DNA from: Ideonella sp.
GTDB lineage: Bacteria > Pseudomonadota > Gammaproteobacteria > Burkholderiales > Burkholderiaceae_C
Direction of reading: 5' to 3'
DNA: 64,000 nucleotides
NCBI GenBank assembly: GCA_016721465.1
Contig: JADKIA010000029.1
Location: 1 to 64,000 of the forward strand
The notes under the pieces are model-generated. The model did no database searches. It worked only from the letters and a program-made list of their open reading frames with translations, and was not told the DNA's origin. Made by a program: the position numbers and the translations under genes. Shown here piece after piece: positions 17,827 to 27,411 of this stretch (its first letter is position 1; every line of letters begins with the position of its first letter).

Positions 17827-20457
17827 AGGCGCGTTGCGTCGGCGTCGCGCCGGCGCTGCCGGCTCATCCAGCACCTTCTGCGCATCCGCCACGATGCGCG
17901 CCAGCCGGTCGGCCAGTTTCTCGGTGCTGAGCTGCTCGCGAAAACGCTCGACCATCAGCGCCAGCGCAAAGGGGCTGGGCGCGCGCAGGGTCACCACGTC
18001 GAGTGGCTGCGCCTGCATGCGCGCCAGGCTGCGCGTGAGCTGGGCCAGGTCCAGCTCCTGCGCCAGCACCTCGCCCTCGGCCTGGCCGAGCAGGCGGTTG
18101 CCCGGGTCGTACTTGCGGAACACCTCGTAGAACAGGCCGGCCGAGGCCTGCAGCTGGCGTGTGCTCTTGGGCGCTCCGGGGTAACCGGTGAACACCAGGC
18201 CCGAGACGCGGGCGATCTCGCGAAAGCGGCGCAGCGCCAGTTCGCTGCTGTTCAGGCTGGCCATCACGTCGGCGAGTAGCGAGCCATCGGCAGCCAGGGC
18301 GCTGCCATCCAGCAAGGCCGCGATGTCCACGTCCTCGGCCGCCAGCAGCTCGAAGCCGTAGTCGTTGACGCTGATGCTGAAGGTGTTGGGCCGGTGTTGC
18401 GACAGGCGCCAGGCCAGCAGGCTGGCCAGCCCCAGGTGCACGTGGCGGCCGGCGAAGGGGTAGAGAAACAGGTGCTGGCCTTCGCGTGAGCTGAAACGCT
18501 CCAGCAGCAGGCGGCCGGGCAAGGGCAGGTGCGACAGGCGGCGCTGCGCGTCCAGCATCGGGCCGGCGGACTCGAGTTCGGGTTCGCTCGCCTTGGACGT
18601 TGGCAACTCGGCCAGCACCTGCAGCGTGGCATCGGCCAACTCGCTGGACAGCGGCATCTTGCCGCCGGCCCAGCTGGGCACGATGCCGCGCTTGCCGGTG
18701 GCCTTGCGCACGTAGGCCACCATGTCCTGCGTGCGCACGTACTCGAGCATGCGGCCGCCGAAGACGAAGCAGTCGCCGGCCTTCAGGCGCGCGATGAAGC
18801 TCTCTTCCACCTGGCCCAGGCTGCCGCCGCCGCCGGCCTTGGACCACCAGGCCACGCGCATCGAGGTCTCGCCGACGATGGTGCCCACCTGCAGGCGGTG
18901 GCGCAGCGCGATGCCGCGGTCGATGACGCGGTGCACGCCGTCCTGCTGCACGACGCGGTGGTACTCGGGGTAGGCGGTGAGGCTGTCGCCGCCGCGCACC
19001 ACGAAGTCCAGCGCCCATTGAAACTCCTCGCGCGTGAGCCCGCGGTAGCTCCAGGTGCTGCGCACCTCGTCGAAGAGCTCGTCGGCAACGAAGCCGGTGG
19101 CAGCGAGCGCATGGCCGCCAGGCTTCCGGTCGGCGTTTGCGCAGGATTTCGAGTCGGCGCTCCCGCTGGATTTCGACTCGGCGCTCCCGCTGGATTTCGA
19201 ATCGGCGCTTCCGCCGAGGGCCATGCTCACCAGATGCTGCACCAGCACGTCCAGCGGTTTCTCCGGCGCGTGGCGTGGCTCCACCCGGCCGGCCGCGATG
19301 GCGCGGCGCGCGGCCACGGCCTCGATCAGCTCCAGCGTGTTGGTGGGCACCAGCGTGATGCGGCTGGCGCGGCCAGGCTGGTGCCCCGATCGGCCGGCGC
19401 GCTGCAGCAGGCGCGCCACGCCCTTGGCCGAACCGATCTGCAGCACGCGCTCCACCGGCAGGAAGTCCACGCCCAGGTCGAGCGAGGACGTGGCCACCAC
19501 GGCGCGCAGCGTGCCGGCCTTGAGTTGCGCCTCCACCCACTCGCGCACGGCCTTGTCCAGCGAGCCGTGGTGCAGCGCGATCTCGCCGGCCCATTCGGGC
19601 CTGGCCTGCAGCAGCATCTGGTACCAGGCCTCGGCCTGCGAGCGCACATTGGTGAAGACCAGGGTGCTGCCGGTGCTGCGCTCGATCTCGCGCACCACCG
19701 GCTCGCGCATCTGCGCCCCCAGGTGGCCGCCCCAGGAGAAGCGCCCGGGCTCGGGGGGCAGCAGGGTGTCCACCACCAGGGCCTTGTCGATGCGGCCGCG
19801 CACCAGACGGGGCGCCGGGCGCTGCGGCTGCGGTCCCAGCAGCATGCCCATCGCGCCCTCCAGGTTGCCCAGCGTGGCCGACAGGCCCCACACCACCAGC
19901 AACGGGTTCCAACGTTTCAGACGGGCCAAGGCCAGTTGCACCTGCACGCCGCGCTTGTTGCCCACCATCTCGTGCCACTCGTCCACCACCACGGTGTGGA
20001 TGCCGCGCAGGCGCTGGTGCGCGTCGGCGCGGGTGAGCAGCAGCGTGAAGGACTCGGGCGTGGTGACCAGGGCGCTGGGCAGGCGCTTGTCCTGCCGGGC
20101 GCGCTCGGCGCTGGGCGTGTCGCCGGTGCGCAGGCCGGTGGTCCAGCGCGGGGCCAGATCGGCGGTGGGGAGGACGATGGCGCGTTGCGTGTCGGCCGAG
20201 AGCGCCCGCATCGGCGTGAGCCACAGCACGCTCAAGTCCGGCGTGGGGCCATCGAGCCGCTGGCCGAGGGCCTGAGCGCGGGCCAGCGCGCCCAGCCAGA
20301 CGGCGTAGGTCTTGCCCGCGCCGGTGGTGGCGTGCAGCAGCCCGCTGCGGCCCTGCGCCATGGCCGTCCACACCTCGCGCTGGAAGTCGAACGGCGTCCA
20401 GCCGCGGCCGGCGAACCACGCTTCGAAGGGCTCGCTGAGGGCATCGGTCCGGGGCAT
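17806..20457 (-). CDS. Lhr-like (ligase-associated type) DEXH-box DNA helicase
   Basis: An 883-residue superfamily 2 helicase. Walker A is ATTGAGKT (43-50), then TPMRALS, the DEWH box (159-162), LSATLGN (192-198), and motif VI in the QRAGRSGHQPG stretch. After the helicase core come the winged-helix and Lhr-type C-terminal regions. The family works in DNA repair and is often encoded with an ATP-dependent ligase, nuclease and beta-lactamase-fold protein; none of these is adjacent here. Residues about 412-445 hold a low-complexity repeat (SADSKSSGSAESKSSG) inserted between conserved blocks. The ATG at 20457 begins just before the FDFQREVW Q-motif. Confidence 0.92.
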   Translation of the reverse strand: MPRTDALSEPFEAWFAGRGWTPFDFQREVWTAMAQGRSGLLHATTGAGKTYAVWLGALARAQALGQRLDGPTPDLSVLWLTPMRALSADTQRAIVLPTADLAPRWTTGLRTGDTPSAERARQDKRLPSALVTTPESFTLLLTRADAHQRLRGIHTVVVDEWHEMVGNKRGVQVQLALARLKRWNPLLVVWGLSATLGNLEGAMGMLLGPQPQRPAPRLVRGRIDKALVVDTLLPPEPGRFSWGGHLGAQMREPVVREIERSTGSTLVFTNVRSQAEAWYQMLLQARPEWAGEIALHHGSLDKAVREWVEAQLKAGTLRAVVATSSLDLGVDFLPVERVLQIGSAKGVARLLQRAGRSGHQPGRASRITLVPTNTLELIEAVAARRAIAAGRVEPRHAPEKPLDVLVQHLVSMALGGSADSKSSGSAESKSSGSADSKSCANADRKPGGHALAATGFVADELFDEVRSTWSYRGLTREEFQWALDFVVRGGDSLTAYPEYHRVVQQDGVHRVIDRGIALRHRLQVGTIVGETSMRVAWWSKAGGGGSLGQVEESFIARLKAGDCFVFGGRMLEYVRTQDMVAYVRKATGKRGIVPSWAGGKMPLSSELADATLQVLAELPTSKASEPELESAGPMLDAQRRLSHLPLPGRLLLERFSSREGQHLFLYPFAGRHVHLGLASLLAWRLSQHRPNTFSISVNDYGFELLAAEDVDIAALLDGSALAADGSLLADVMASLNSSELALRRFREIARVSGLVFTGYPGAPKSTRQLQASAGLFYEVFRKYDPGNRLLGQAEGEVLAQELDLAQLTRSLARMQAQPLDVVTLRAPSPFALALMVERFREQLSTEKLADRLARIVADAQKVLDEPAAPARRRRNAPSRSTGR
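19140..19213 (-). repeat. In-frame tandem repeat of 24 bp inside the helicase gene
   Basis: About three imperfect copies of a 24-bp unit (core GATTTCGA(G/C/A)TCGGCGCT on the + strand) follow one another. They code for S(A/G)-(D/E)-SKSSG-type octads in the helicase. Because 24 is a multiple of three, copy-number change would keep the frame. The region separates conserved domains and looks like a flexible linker. Confidence 0.75.
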
Positions 20458-20565
20458 GGGCCGATTATTCGCCGCGCCCGCCCGCAGCAGGTGCGGCACT
20501 CTAATCGGGGGGGTTCTGTCCCACAGGCGATGGATCGGCGGCGGGCAGGGGTTCACAATGGATTC

Positions 20566-21381
20566 ATGGTCAAACGCAATACCCATCGGGGTGAGCCCCA
20601 TCCCTTGGCATCCCTCACCGAGTGGCGCGCGCTGCTGGAAATGGCCATGCTGCCCTGGGCCACGCCGCTGCTGATGACCGCGCCGCACGGCGACGGGCAC
20701 CCGGTGCTGTTGCTGCCCGGCTTCATGGCCGACGAGGTCACGCTGTTTGCGTTGAAGACCTTCCTGGCCAGCCGCGGTTACGACGTGCAAACCTGGGGCT
20801 TCGGTCGCAACCTGGGCTTTCACCGCAAGCACGCGCAGGCGCTGGAGCAGAAGATCCGCTACATGCACCACCAGACCGGTCGCAAGGTGAGCCTGGTGGG
20901 CTGGAGCCTGGGGGGCGTGTTTGCGATGTATGCCGCCCACCAGGCGGGTGAATGCGTGCGCTCGGTGATCACGCTGGGCAGCCCGGTGAGCGTGGATCCG
21001 GAGGGCAGCCAGTCACCGTCCCTGGTGAAAGCGATGTACCGAATGGTGGCGCACCCCATGGGGCCCACGGTGCACGTGATGCAGCCCAGTGCAAAGAAAC
21101 TGCGCGAGCGGGTGACGCTCGCGTTGCCCACCAGTTGCCTCTACTCGATGGGCGACGGCGTGGTGCCGCCGCAGGAGGCCACCATCGACGGTGACCGCGC
21201 GCTGCACGAGAACATCCGCGTGGCCGGCAGCCACACCGGCCTGGGCTTCAACGCGATGGTGCTGTGCATCGTGGCCGACCGCCTGGCCCAGCCCGAGGGC
21301 CAGTGGCAGCCGTTCAAGCCGACCGGGCTGGCCGGGACGGTCTACCGGATGGTGTCGGGCGCGCAGCCCGCGCCGGCTTGA
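20566..21381 (+). CDS. Alpha/beta hydrolase
   Basis: A 271-residue hydrolase. PVLLLPGFMADE is the oxyanion region. The nucleophile elbow is VGWSLGG with Ser near residue 113. The acid is likely in SMGDGVVPP and the histidine in GSHTGLGF, giving a full triad. No signal peptide is seen. It resembles cytoplasmic esterase/lipase-like proteins; the substrate is unknown. It starts 108 bp from the divergent helicase. Its final 68 bp overlap, tail to tail, the WS/DGAT-like gene on the other strand, which hints at a lipid role. An ATG at 20558 is in another frame and is not used. Confidence 0.85.
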   Translation: MVKRNTHRGEPHPLASLTEWRALLEMAMLPWATPLLMTAPHGDGHPVLLLPGFMADEVTLFALKTFLASRGYDVQTWGFGRNLGFHRKHAQALEQKIRYMHHQTGRKVSLVGWSLGGVFAMYAAHQAGECVRSVITLGSPVSVDPEGSQSPSLVKAMYRMVAHPMGPTVHVMQPSAKKLRERVTLALPTSCLYSMGDGVVPPQEATIDGDRALHENIRVAGSHTGLGFNAMVLCIVADRLAQPEGQWQPFKPTGLAGTVYRMVSGAQPAPA

Positions 21382-22876
21382 CCGTTGGGCGCTTCGCCGG
21401 GGTGGCCGGTTTCGGTGCCGCCTTGGCGCGCACTGCCGCAGCCCGTGCGGCGGTCTTCTTGACGGCCGGCGCGGGGGCCTTGCGGGCCAGCGCCAGATAG
21501 TCCTGGAAGCTGTCGCGCACGGCCTGCGCAAAGGCTTCGGGGTCGGGCATCAGTTCGCGGCACGAGGTGGGTGACAGCACCACGCGACCGTCGTACACGG
21601 TGAGCGCAAACACCAGCCCCATGCCGTCGGCGATGGGCAGGATGGCCGAGTCGTAGGTCATTCGGGCGCCACACAGGTATTGCGGCAGTGCCGGGCCGGG
21701 CACGTGGGTCATGGTGCAGTTGGCCAAAGGTGAACGCTGGCCCAGGCTCAGCGCGACGCGCCCGATCAGCTTGCGGCTGAGCGACAGCGTGGCGGCCGAG
21801 GCCTGCTGGCCCACGTCGTCCAGCGACTTGGCGCCGATGGCCCGCGCCACCTTGTCTGCGCCGCGCGTGTGGTGGTGCACGGCGGCCAGGCGCTTCACCG
21901 GGTCGGCCAGATCCGTTCCCAGGGGCACGTGCAGCCAGGCCACATCGTCCGACGCGTTGGGTTCCATGCTGCGCGGCGCGATGGCGGACAAGCTGACGTC
22001 CGGCAACTCGGTCTGGGCGTCCAGGTAGCTGCGCAGTGCGCCGCCGCACACGGCCAGCATCACGTCCACCAAGGTCGCGCCTCGCACCAGCGCGCGGATC
22101 TCATCGCACTCGGTGACCAGGAAGCGCCGCGTGTCGAACACGCGGTGGGGCGACACCACCGAGTTGAATCGGGTGACGGGCGAGCTGTCCGGGTGCATCA
22201 GGCGCTCGCCGGCCAGGCTGAGCACGGCCGGCGCCACCTGCGCCGCGGCGCGGGCCAGCGGCGCGGCCAGGCGCAGCGGCGAGCTCACGGTGTTCACCGC
22301 GCCGCGGCACACCATGGCCAGGCGGCCCGGCGGCGATTCGGGGAACCACGGTGGCGACGGCGGTGCGGCGGGCGGCGTGGCGGTGTCGTCGTGCAGCAGG
22401 CGCGTCAGCTCACCGGCCTGGCCCACGTCCACCGCGGCGCGGTGGGTCTTCACCAGCAGCGCGAAGCTGCCTTCGGGCAGATCGAGAAAGCTGTCCAGCC
22501 CCTCGATCACGTAGATCTCCCACAGCGGTCGGTTCAGGTCGAGCGCGCGGGCGTGGATGCGCGAGGCCTGGATGCAGAACTGACGCCAGTCACCCGGCTT
22601 GGGCAGCGCGATGTGGCGCACGTGGTATTCGAGGTCGAAGTTCTCGTCCTCCACCCAGTAGGGATGGTCCAGCTCCAGCGGCACGCGCTGCAGCCTGCGG
22701 CGGAACAGCGGCGCGCGGTCGAGCCGGCTGGCGATGTGCGCCAGGATGCTCTTGAAGCGCACCACACCGCCTGGCGCGGTCGACTGGTCGTAGATGTGCA
22801 GCAAACTGACGTTCGAGTTCGAATGGGTCGTGTCCGAGTAGAGGAAACTGGCTTCGTGGGGCGTCAGCTGGTGCAT
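21314..22876 (-). CDS. WS/DGAT-family O-acyltransferase-like protein with altered active site
   Basis: A 520-residue homologue of wax ester synthase/diacylglycerol acyltransferases. The N-terminal domain shows PLFRRRL, HPYWVEDENFDLEYHVRH and LDLNRPLWEIYVIEGL. The C-terminal domain has LMLAVCGGALRSYL-like, GPALPQYLCGA and SYD-like segments. The catalytic HHxxxDG motif reads HRAAVDV at residues 145-151: first His and Asp are kept, but the second His, the catalytic base, is Arg and Gly is Val. Ester synthesis is therefore uncertain. The last 60 residues are a basic Ala/Pro/Lys tail. It may be a divergent acyltransferase or a non-catalytic relative. Confidence 0.85.
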   Translation of the reverse strand: MHQLTPHEASFLYSDTTHSNSNVSLLHIYDQSTAPGGVVRFKSILAHIASRLDRAPLFRRRLQRVPLELDHPYWVEDENFDLEYHVRHIALPKPGDWRQFCIQASRIHARALDLNRPLWEIYVIEGLDSFLDLPEGSFALLVKTHRAAVDVGQAGELTRLLHDDTATPPAAPPSPPWFPESPPGRLAMVCRGAVNTVSSPLRLAAPLARAAAQVAPAVLSLAGERLMHPDSSPVTRFNSVVSPHRVFDTRRFLVTECDEIRALVRGATLVDVMLAVCGGALRSYLDAQTELPDVSLSAIAPRSMEPNASDDVAWLHVPLGTDLADPVKRLAAVHHHTRGADKVARAIGAKSLDDVGQQASAATLSLSRKLIGRVALSLGQRSPLANCTMTHVPGPALPQYLCGARMTYDSAILPIADGMGLVFALTVYDGRVVLSPTSCRELMPDPEAFAQAVRDSFQDYLALARKAPAPAVKKTAARAAAVRAKAAPKPATPAKRPTVKPARAARPTPSGRPSRPARSA

Positions 22877-23014
22877 GGTGTCGTCGAGGCAAGGGCAGAT
22901 CGGCTCATGTGACCACAGAGCGCTAGGGGGCGAAACCCAATTCGCGCGGGCTTGTTCTGGAACTCCTTTGCCCTGCCGCAGCCCAGCCCGGCAAGGAAGG
23001 TTCAGCATTGCAGG

Positions 23015-23767
23015 ATGGCCGAAGCGACCCCACCCGCAGTCCCCGCCGCGCGCGCAACCACGCCGCCGCCGGTGTTCATTGCCCGCGGCCTGGGCAAGGT
23101 CTACCGCACCGGCGAGGTGGAAGTGCAGGCCTTGCGCGACGTGGACCTGGACATCGCGCGCGGCGAATTCATCGTGCTGCTGGGGCCGTCGGGCAGCGGC
23201 AAGTCCACGCTGCTGAACATCCTGGGCGGGCTGGATGCACCCAGCAGCGGCGACGTGCGCTTTGGCGAGCACCGCCTCACCGGCGCCGGCGAGGCCGAGC
23301 TCACGGCCTATCGCCGAGAGCACGTGGGCTTCGTGTTCCAGTTCTACAACCTGATCCCCAGCCTCACGGTGCGCGAGAACGTGGCCCTGGTCACCGACAT
23401 CGCCACCGACCCCATGCCCATCGACGAGGCCATCGACCGCGTCGGACTCACGCCGCGGCGCGACCACTTTCCGGCGCAGCTGTCCGGCGGCGAGCAGCAA
23501 CGCGTGGCCATCGCGCGGGCGATCGTCAAGCGGCCCGAGGTGTTGCTGTGCGACGAGCCCACCGGCGCGCTGGACTACCAGACCGGCAAGCTGGTGCTGG
23601 AAGTCATCGAGCGCATCAACCGCGAGCTGGGCACCACCGCCATCGTCATCACGCACAACGCCGCCATCGCCGGCATGGCCGATCGCGTGATCCGCCTGGG
23701 CGACGGGCGCATCGTGGGCATCGAGACCAACGCGCACAAGGTCTCGCCGTCCGAACTCTCCTGGTGA
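23015..23767 (+). CDS. ABC transporter ATP-binding protein (MacB/LolD-like)
   Basis: A 250-residue ATPase with Walker A GPSGSGKST, signature LSGGEQQRVAIARAI, Walker B VLLCDEPTGALD and the switch histidine in VITHN. The layout is that of LolD/MacB-type exporters. The ATG at 23015 was chosen over an upstream one because the preceding 21 residues are not conserved in character. Gene order ATPase, FtsX-like permease, membrane-fusion protein suggests an export or envelope-lipid system of the DevBCA kind. The start of the permease gene follows 1 bp after the stop. Confidence 0.93.
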   Translation: MAEATPPAVPAARATTPPPVFIARGLGKVYRTGEVEVQALRDVDLDIARGEFIVLLGPSGSGKSTLLNILGGLDAPSSGDVRFGEHRLTGAGEAELTAYRREHVGFVFQFYNLIPSLTVRENVALVTDIATDPMPIDEAIDRVGLTPRRDHFPAQLSGGEQQRVAIARAIVKRPEVLLCDEPTGALDYQTGKLVLEVIERINRELGTTAIVITHNAAIAGMADRVIRLGDGRIVGIETNAHKVSPSELSW

Positions 23768-23768
23768 G

Positions 23769-26144
23769 GTGGCCGTGAAAGCCCTCGACCGCAAGCTGCT
23801 GCGCGACCTGCGTGCGATGTGGAGCCAGGCGCTCACCATCGCGCTGGTGGTGGCCAGCGGCATCGGCGGCTTCATCACCACGCTCTCGGCGGTCGACTCG
23901 CTGGCCCTTGCGCGCGATCGCTTTTACGCCGAGGGCCATTTCGCCGACCTGTTTGCCGCCGTCAAGCGCGCGCCGAATGCCCTGGCCGACACCTTGCGCG
24001 ACACGCCGGGCGTGGCCGAAGTGCAGACCACCATCGAGCAGATCGTGCGCATCGAACTCGACGGCGTGGGCGATCCGGTGGTGGGCCAGTTGATCGGCGT
24101 GGACCTGCGCCAGCCGGCGCGACTGAACCGCGTCACGCTGCAGGCCGGTCGGGCACTGGACGAGGTGCGTCGAGGCGACGGGGCGCTGCCGGCGCTGGTG
24201 TCTGCGGCTTTTGCCGATGCGCGTGGCCTGAAGCCGGGATCGTCGGTGGGCGCGCTGATCAACGGCAAGCAGCGGCGCCTGCAGATCGTGGGCATCGCGC
24301 TGTCGCCCGAGTTCATCTTCGCCGGGTTGATGGGCATGCCGGACATGCGCGGCTTCGGTGTGTTCTGGGTCGACCGCGAGGCCCTGGCCGCGGCCTACGA
24401 CATGGACGGCGCGTTCAACCGCATCGCGGTGCGCCTGGCGCCGGGGGCGGCCGAGCGGCCCACCGCCGACGCCATCACCCGTCAGCTCACGCGCTATGGT
24501 GGCCGCGAGGCCCACGGCCGAGACGTGCAGACGTCGCACGCCATGCTCGACAACGAGATCAAGGAGCAGCAGGTGCTGGGCACGGTGCTGCCGTCCATCT
24601 TCCTGGGCGTGGCGGCCTTCCTGCTGAACGTGGTGGTGTCGCGCCTGGTGGCCACGCAGCGCGAGCAGATTGCCGCACTCAAGGCACTGGGCTACACCAA
24701 TGCGGCGATTGCCACGCACTACCTGAAGCTGGTGCTGCTGATCGTGGCGGTGGGCTTGGCGCTGGGCATCGTGCTGGGGGACCGGCTGGGCACGATGTTC
24801 ACGGGGCTGTATGCCGAGTTCTTCCGCTTCCCGTCCTTCGATCACCGCATCGCGCCATGGCTGGTGGCGGTGAGCGCGGGGCTCACGCTGGCCACGGCGG
24901 TGGGCGGCACGCTCAGCGCCATCGGCGCCACGGTGCGGCTGGCCCCGGCCGAGGCCATGCGGCCACCGGCGCCGGGCCACTATCGACGCACGGTGCTCGA
25001 GCGGCTGGGCATCACCGCCATGGCGCCCGCCCTGCGCATGGTGTTGCGCAACATGGAGCGGCGGCCCCTGCGCACGACCCTGTCCATCGGCGGCGTGGCG
25101 GCCTCGGTGGCCATCGTGGTGATGGGCAACTTCTTCCGCGATGCGATCGACCACATCGTCGATTCCGAATTCAACCTGGCCATGCGCAGCGACGTGATGG
25201 TGTGGCTGGCCGAACCGGTCGACAGTGCGGCCCGGCACGAGCTGGCACGGTTGCCTGGCGTGACGGCGGTGGACGCCGAACGCAGCGTGGCCGTTCGCTT
25301 CGTGCATGGCCACCGCAGCGAGCGCGGCGCGATCCAGGGCTTTGCACAACCACCCGAGCTGCGCCGCGTGATCGATGTGGACAACCACGAGGCCAGCCGG
25401 CTGGACAGTGACGGCCTGGTGCTGACCGATCGCCTGGCGAACAAGCTCGGGCTGTCGGTGGGCGACACCGTGCGCGTGGAGGTGCTCGACGGCCGACAGC
25501 CCACGCTGCAGCTGCCGCTGACCGCCACGGTGCGCCAGATGATGGGCCTGAACGCCTACATGGGCCGCAGCGCGCTGAACCGCGTGCTCGGCGACGGCGA
25601 CCAGGCCAGCCAGTTCGCCATCGCCGTCGAGCGCGGCCGCGAGCCCGAGCTGCTGCAGGCCACCAAGGGCCTGCCGCGCATCGTCGGCGCCTTCAGCAAG
25701 GCCACGATGCTGCGCAACATGCAGGAGGTGAGTGCGCGCAACGTGCGCATCATGAGCACGGTGCTGACGATGTTCGCCGCCGTGATCGCCATTGGCGTGG
25801 TCTACAACAACGCGCGCATCGCGCTGGCCGAGCGCACCTGGGAGCTGGCCAGCCTGCGCGTGCTGGGCTTCACCCGCGCCGAAGTGTCGGCCCTGCTGCT
25901 GGGCGAGATGGCGCTGTCCATTGCCGTGGCCTTGCCGCTGGGCATGCTGCTGGGCTATGGCCTGGTGCACCTGATCGCAGGCATGCTGCAGTCCGACCAG
26001 TTCATGTTCCCGGTGGTGATCCTGCCGCGCACCTACGCCTGGGCCGCGATCTGCGTGGTGCTGGCCGGCGTCGGCAGCGCACTGGTGGTGCGCCGCCGGA
26101 TAGACCGGCTGGACATGGTGGCCGCCCTGAAGACGCGCGAATGA
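23769..26144 (+). CDS. ABC transporter permease (FtsX/MacB-like, duplicated)
   Basis: A 791-residue permease with two FtsX halves. A helix near residue 20 precedes a large periplasmic domain, then three helices around 270-390. A second N-terminal helix (about 440) precedes another periplasmic domain and three final helices (about 665-785). The family moves no substrate through a classical pore; it uses mechanotransmission. The start is GTG at 23769 or GTG at 23775, both directly after the ATPase stop. Partner genes lie on both sides. The exported compound is unknown. Confidence 0.92.
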   Translation: MAVKALDRKLLRDLRAMWSQALTIALVVASGIGGFITTLSAVDSLALARDRFYAEGHFADLFAAVKRAPNALADTLRDTPGVAEVQTTIEQIVRIELDGVGDPVVGQLIGVDLRQPARLNRVTLQAGRALDEVRRGDGALPALVSAAFADARGLKPGSSVGALINGKQRRLQIVGIALSPEFIFAGLMGMPDMRGFGVFWVDREALAAAYDMDGAFNRIAVRLAPGAAERPTADAITRQLTRYGGREAHGRDVQTSHAMLDNEIKEQQVLGTVLPSIFLGVAAFLLNVVVSRLVATQREQIAALKALGYTNAAIATHYLKLVLLIVAVGLALGIVLGDRLGTMFTGLYAEFFRFPSFDHRIAPWLVAVSAGLTLATAVGGTLSAIGATVRLAPAEAMRPPAPGHYRRTVLERLGITAMAPALRMVLRNMERRPLRTTLSIGGVAASVAIVVMGNFFRDAIDHIVDSEFNLAMRSDVMVWLAEPVDSAARHELARLPGVTAVDAERSVAVRFVHGHRSERGAIQGFAQPPELRRVIDVDNHEASRLDSDGLVLTDRLANKLGLSVGDTVRVEVLDGRQPTLQLPLTATVRQMMGLNAYMGRSALNRVLGDGDQASQFAIAVERGREPELLQATKGLPRIVGAFSKATMLRNMQEVSARNVRIMSTVLTMFAAVIAIGVVYNNARIALAERTWELASLRVLGFTRAEVSALLLGEMALSIAVALPLGMLLGYGLVHLIAGMLQSDQFMFPVVILPRTYAWAAICVVLAGVGSALVVRRRIDRLDMVAALKTRE

Positions 26145-26174
26145 CCAACCGCGAACGACAACCCGAGAACCGTC

Positions 26175-27380
26175 ATGCAACGAAAGACCTTGATCTATGG
26201 CGCCGCCGCAATCGCGCTGCTCACGCTGGCGCTGGTGTGGGCGATGGCGCCACGGCCCGTGGCCGTGGAAGTGGCGCCGGCTGTGGAAGCGCGCTTCGAG
26301 ACCACGATCGACGAGGACGGCAAGACCCGCTTGCGCGAACGCTACGTGGTGTCCGCACCGCTGGCCGGACGCCTGGCGCGCATCACCTTGCTGGCCGGCG
26401 ATGCGGTGCAAGCCGGGGCCGCGGTGGCCACGCTGCAACCGGTGCTTTCGCCGATGCTGGACGAGCGCACGCGGCGCGAACAGGCCGCGCGCGTGGACAC
26501 CGGCCAGGTGCGTGTGAAGCTGGCCGCCACCGGCATCGAGCGTGCCCAGGTGGCCGTGCGCCAGGCCGACAACGAATTGCGCCGCACCGAGCAATTGGCG
26601 GGCAACGGCTTCGTCTCGCCCACGCAGCTGGACAACGCCAAGCTCGCACGGCAGGCAGCGCAAAAGGAACTCGACGGCGCCGTGCAGGAGCGACGCGTGG
26701 CCGAGGCGGCGCTGGAAGAGGCCCGCGCTGCCCTGCAGGCGGTGAGCGCGCCGGGGGCGGCCGTGGGCCCGCGCGATTTCGCGGTGCGCGCGCCCGTGTC
26801 CGGCCGGGTGCTGCGCGTGCTGCAGGCCAGCGAAGGCGTGGTGGCGCTGGGCACGCCGCTGCTGGAGCTGGGCGACACGGCGCGCCTGGAGATCGTGGCC
26901 GAGTTGCTCACCGCCGACGCACTGCAGGCGCCGCCGGGCACGCCGGTGCGCATCGAGCGCTGGGGCGGGCCGGTGGTGCTGGACGGCCGCGTGCGGCGTG
27001 TCGAGCCGGCGGCCTTCACCAAGGTTTCGGCGCTGGGTGTGGAGGAGCAGCGCGTGAACGTGCTGGTGGACATCACCAGCCCACCCGAGCAATGGCGCGT
27101 GCTGGGCGACGGCTTCCGCGTGGGCCTGCGCCTGGTGACACAGCAGCAGCCCAAGGTGCTGGTGGTGCCGGTGAGCGCCGTGTTCCCGCGCACCGATGCG
27201 CCGGGCATGGCGGCCTTCACCGTTCAGGACGGGCGCGCCCGACTGACGCCCGTCGAGCTGGGCGGCCGCAACGGCACGCAGGCCTGGGTGAAGGGCGGGC
27301 TGGCCGCGGGCGCCACCGTGATCGTCTACCCGCCGCCGGCGGTGCGCGACGGCGCAAAGGTGCAGGCGCGCAGCGTCTGA
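26175..27380 (+). CDS. Periplasmic adaptor (membrane-fusion protein, HlyD-like)
   Basis: A 401-residue adaptor. A single N-terminal helix (about 5-25, ending VWAMAPRP) anchors it. A barrel/lipoyl half follows (YVVSAPLAGRLARI), then a coiled-coil hairpin (about 95-190: alanine- and arginine-rich heptads). The returning lipoyl half is FAVRAPVSGRVLRVLQASEG, then beta-barrel repeats. Such proteins bridge an inner-membrane ABC permease to an outer-membrane channel. No TolC-like gene is nearby. It follows the permease by 30 bp, completing the operon. Confidence 0.9.
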   Translation: MQRKTLIYGAAAIALLTLALVWAMAPRPVAVEVAPAVEARFETTIDEDGKTRLRERYVVSAPLAGRLARITLLAGDAVQAGAAVATLQPVLSPMLDERTRREQAARVDTGQVRVKLAATGIERAQVAVRQADNELRRTEQLAGNGFVSPTQLDNAKLARQAAQKELDGAVQERRVAEAALEEARAALQAVSAPGAAVGPRDFAVRAPVSGRVLRVLQASEGVVALGTPLLELGDTARLEIVAELLTADALQAPPGTPVRIERWGGPVVLDGRVRRVEPAAFTKVSALGVEEQRVNVLVDITSPPEQWRVLGDGFRVGLRLVTQQQPKVLVVPVSAVFPRTDAPGMAAFTVQDGRARLTPVELGGRNGTQAWVKGGLAAGATVIVYPPPAVRDGAKVQARSV

Positions 27381-27411
27381 GCGCACGGTCGGGGCGCGCC
27401 GCCCGCACGCC

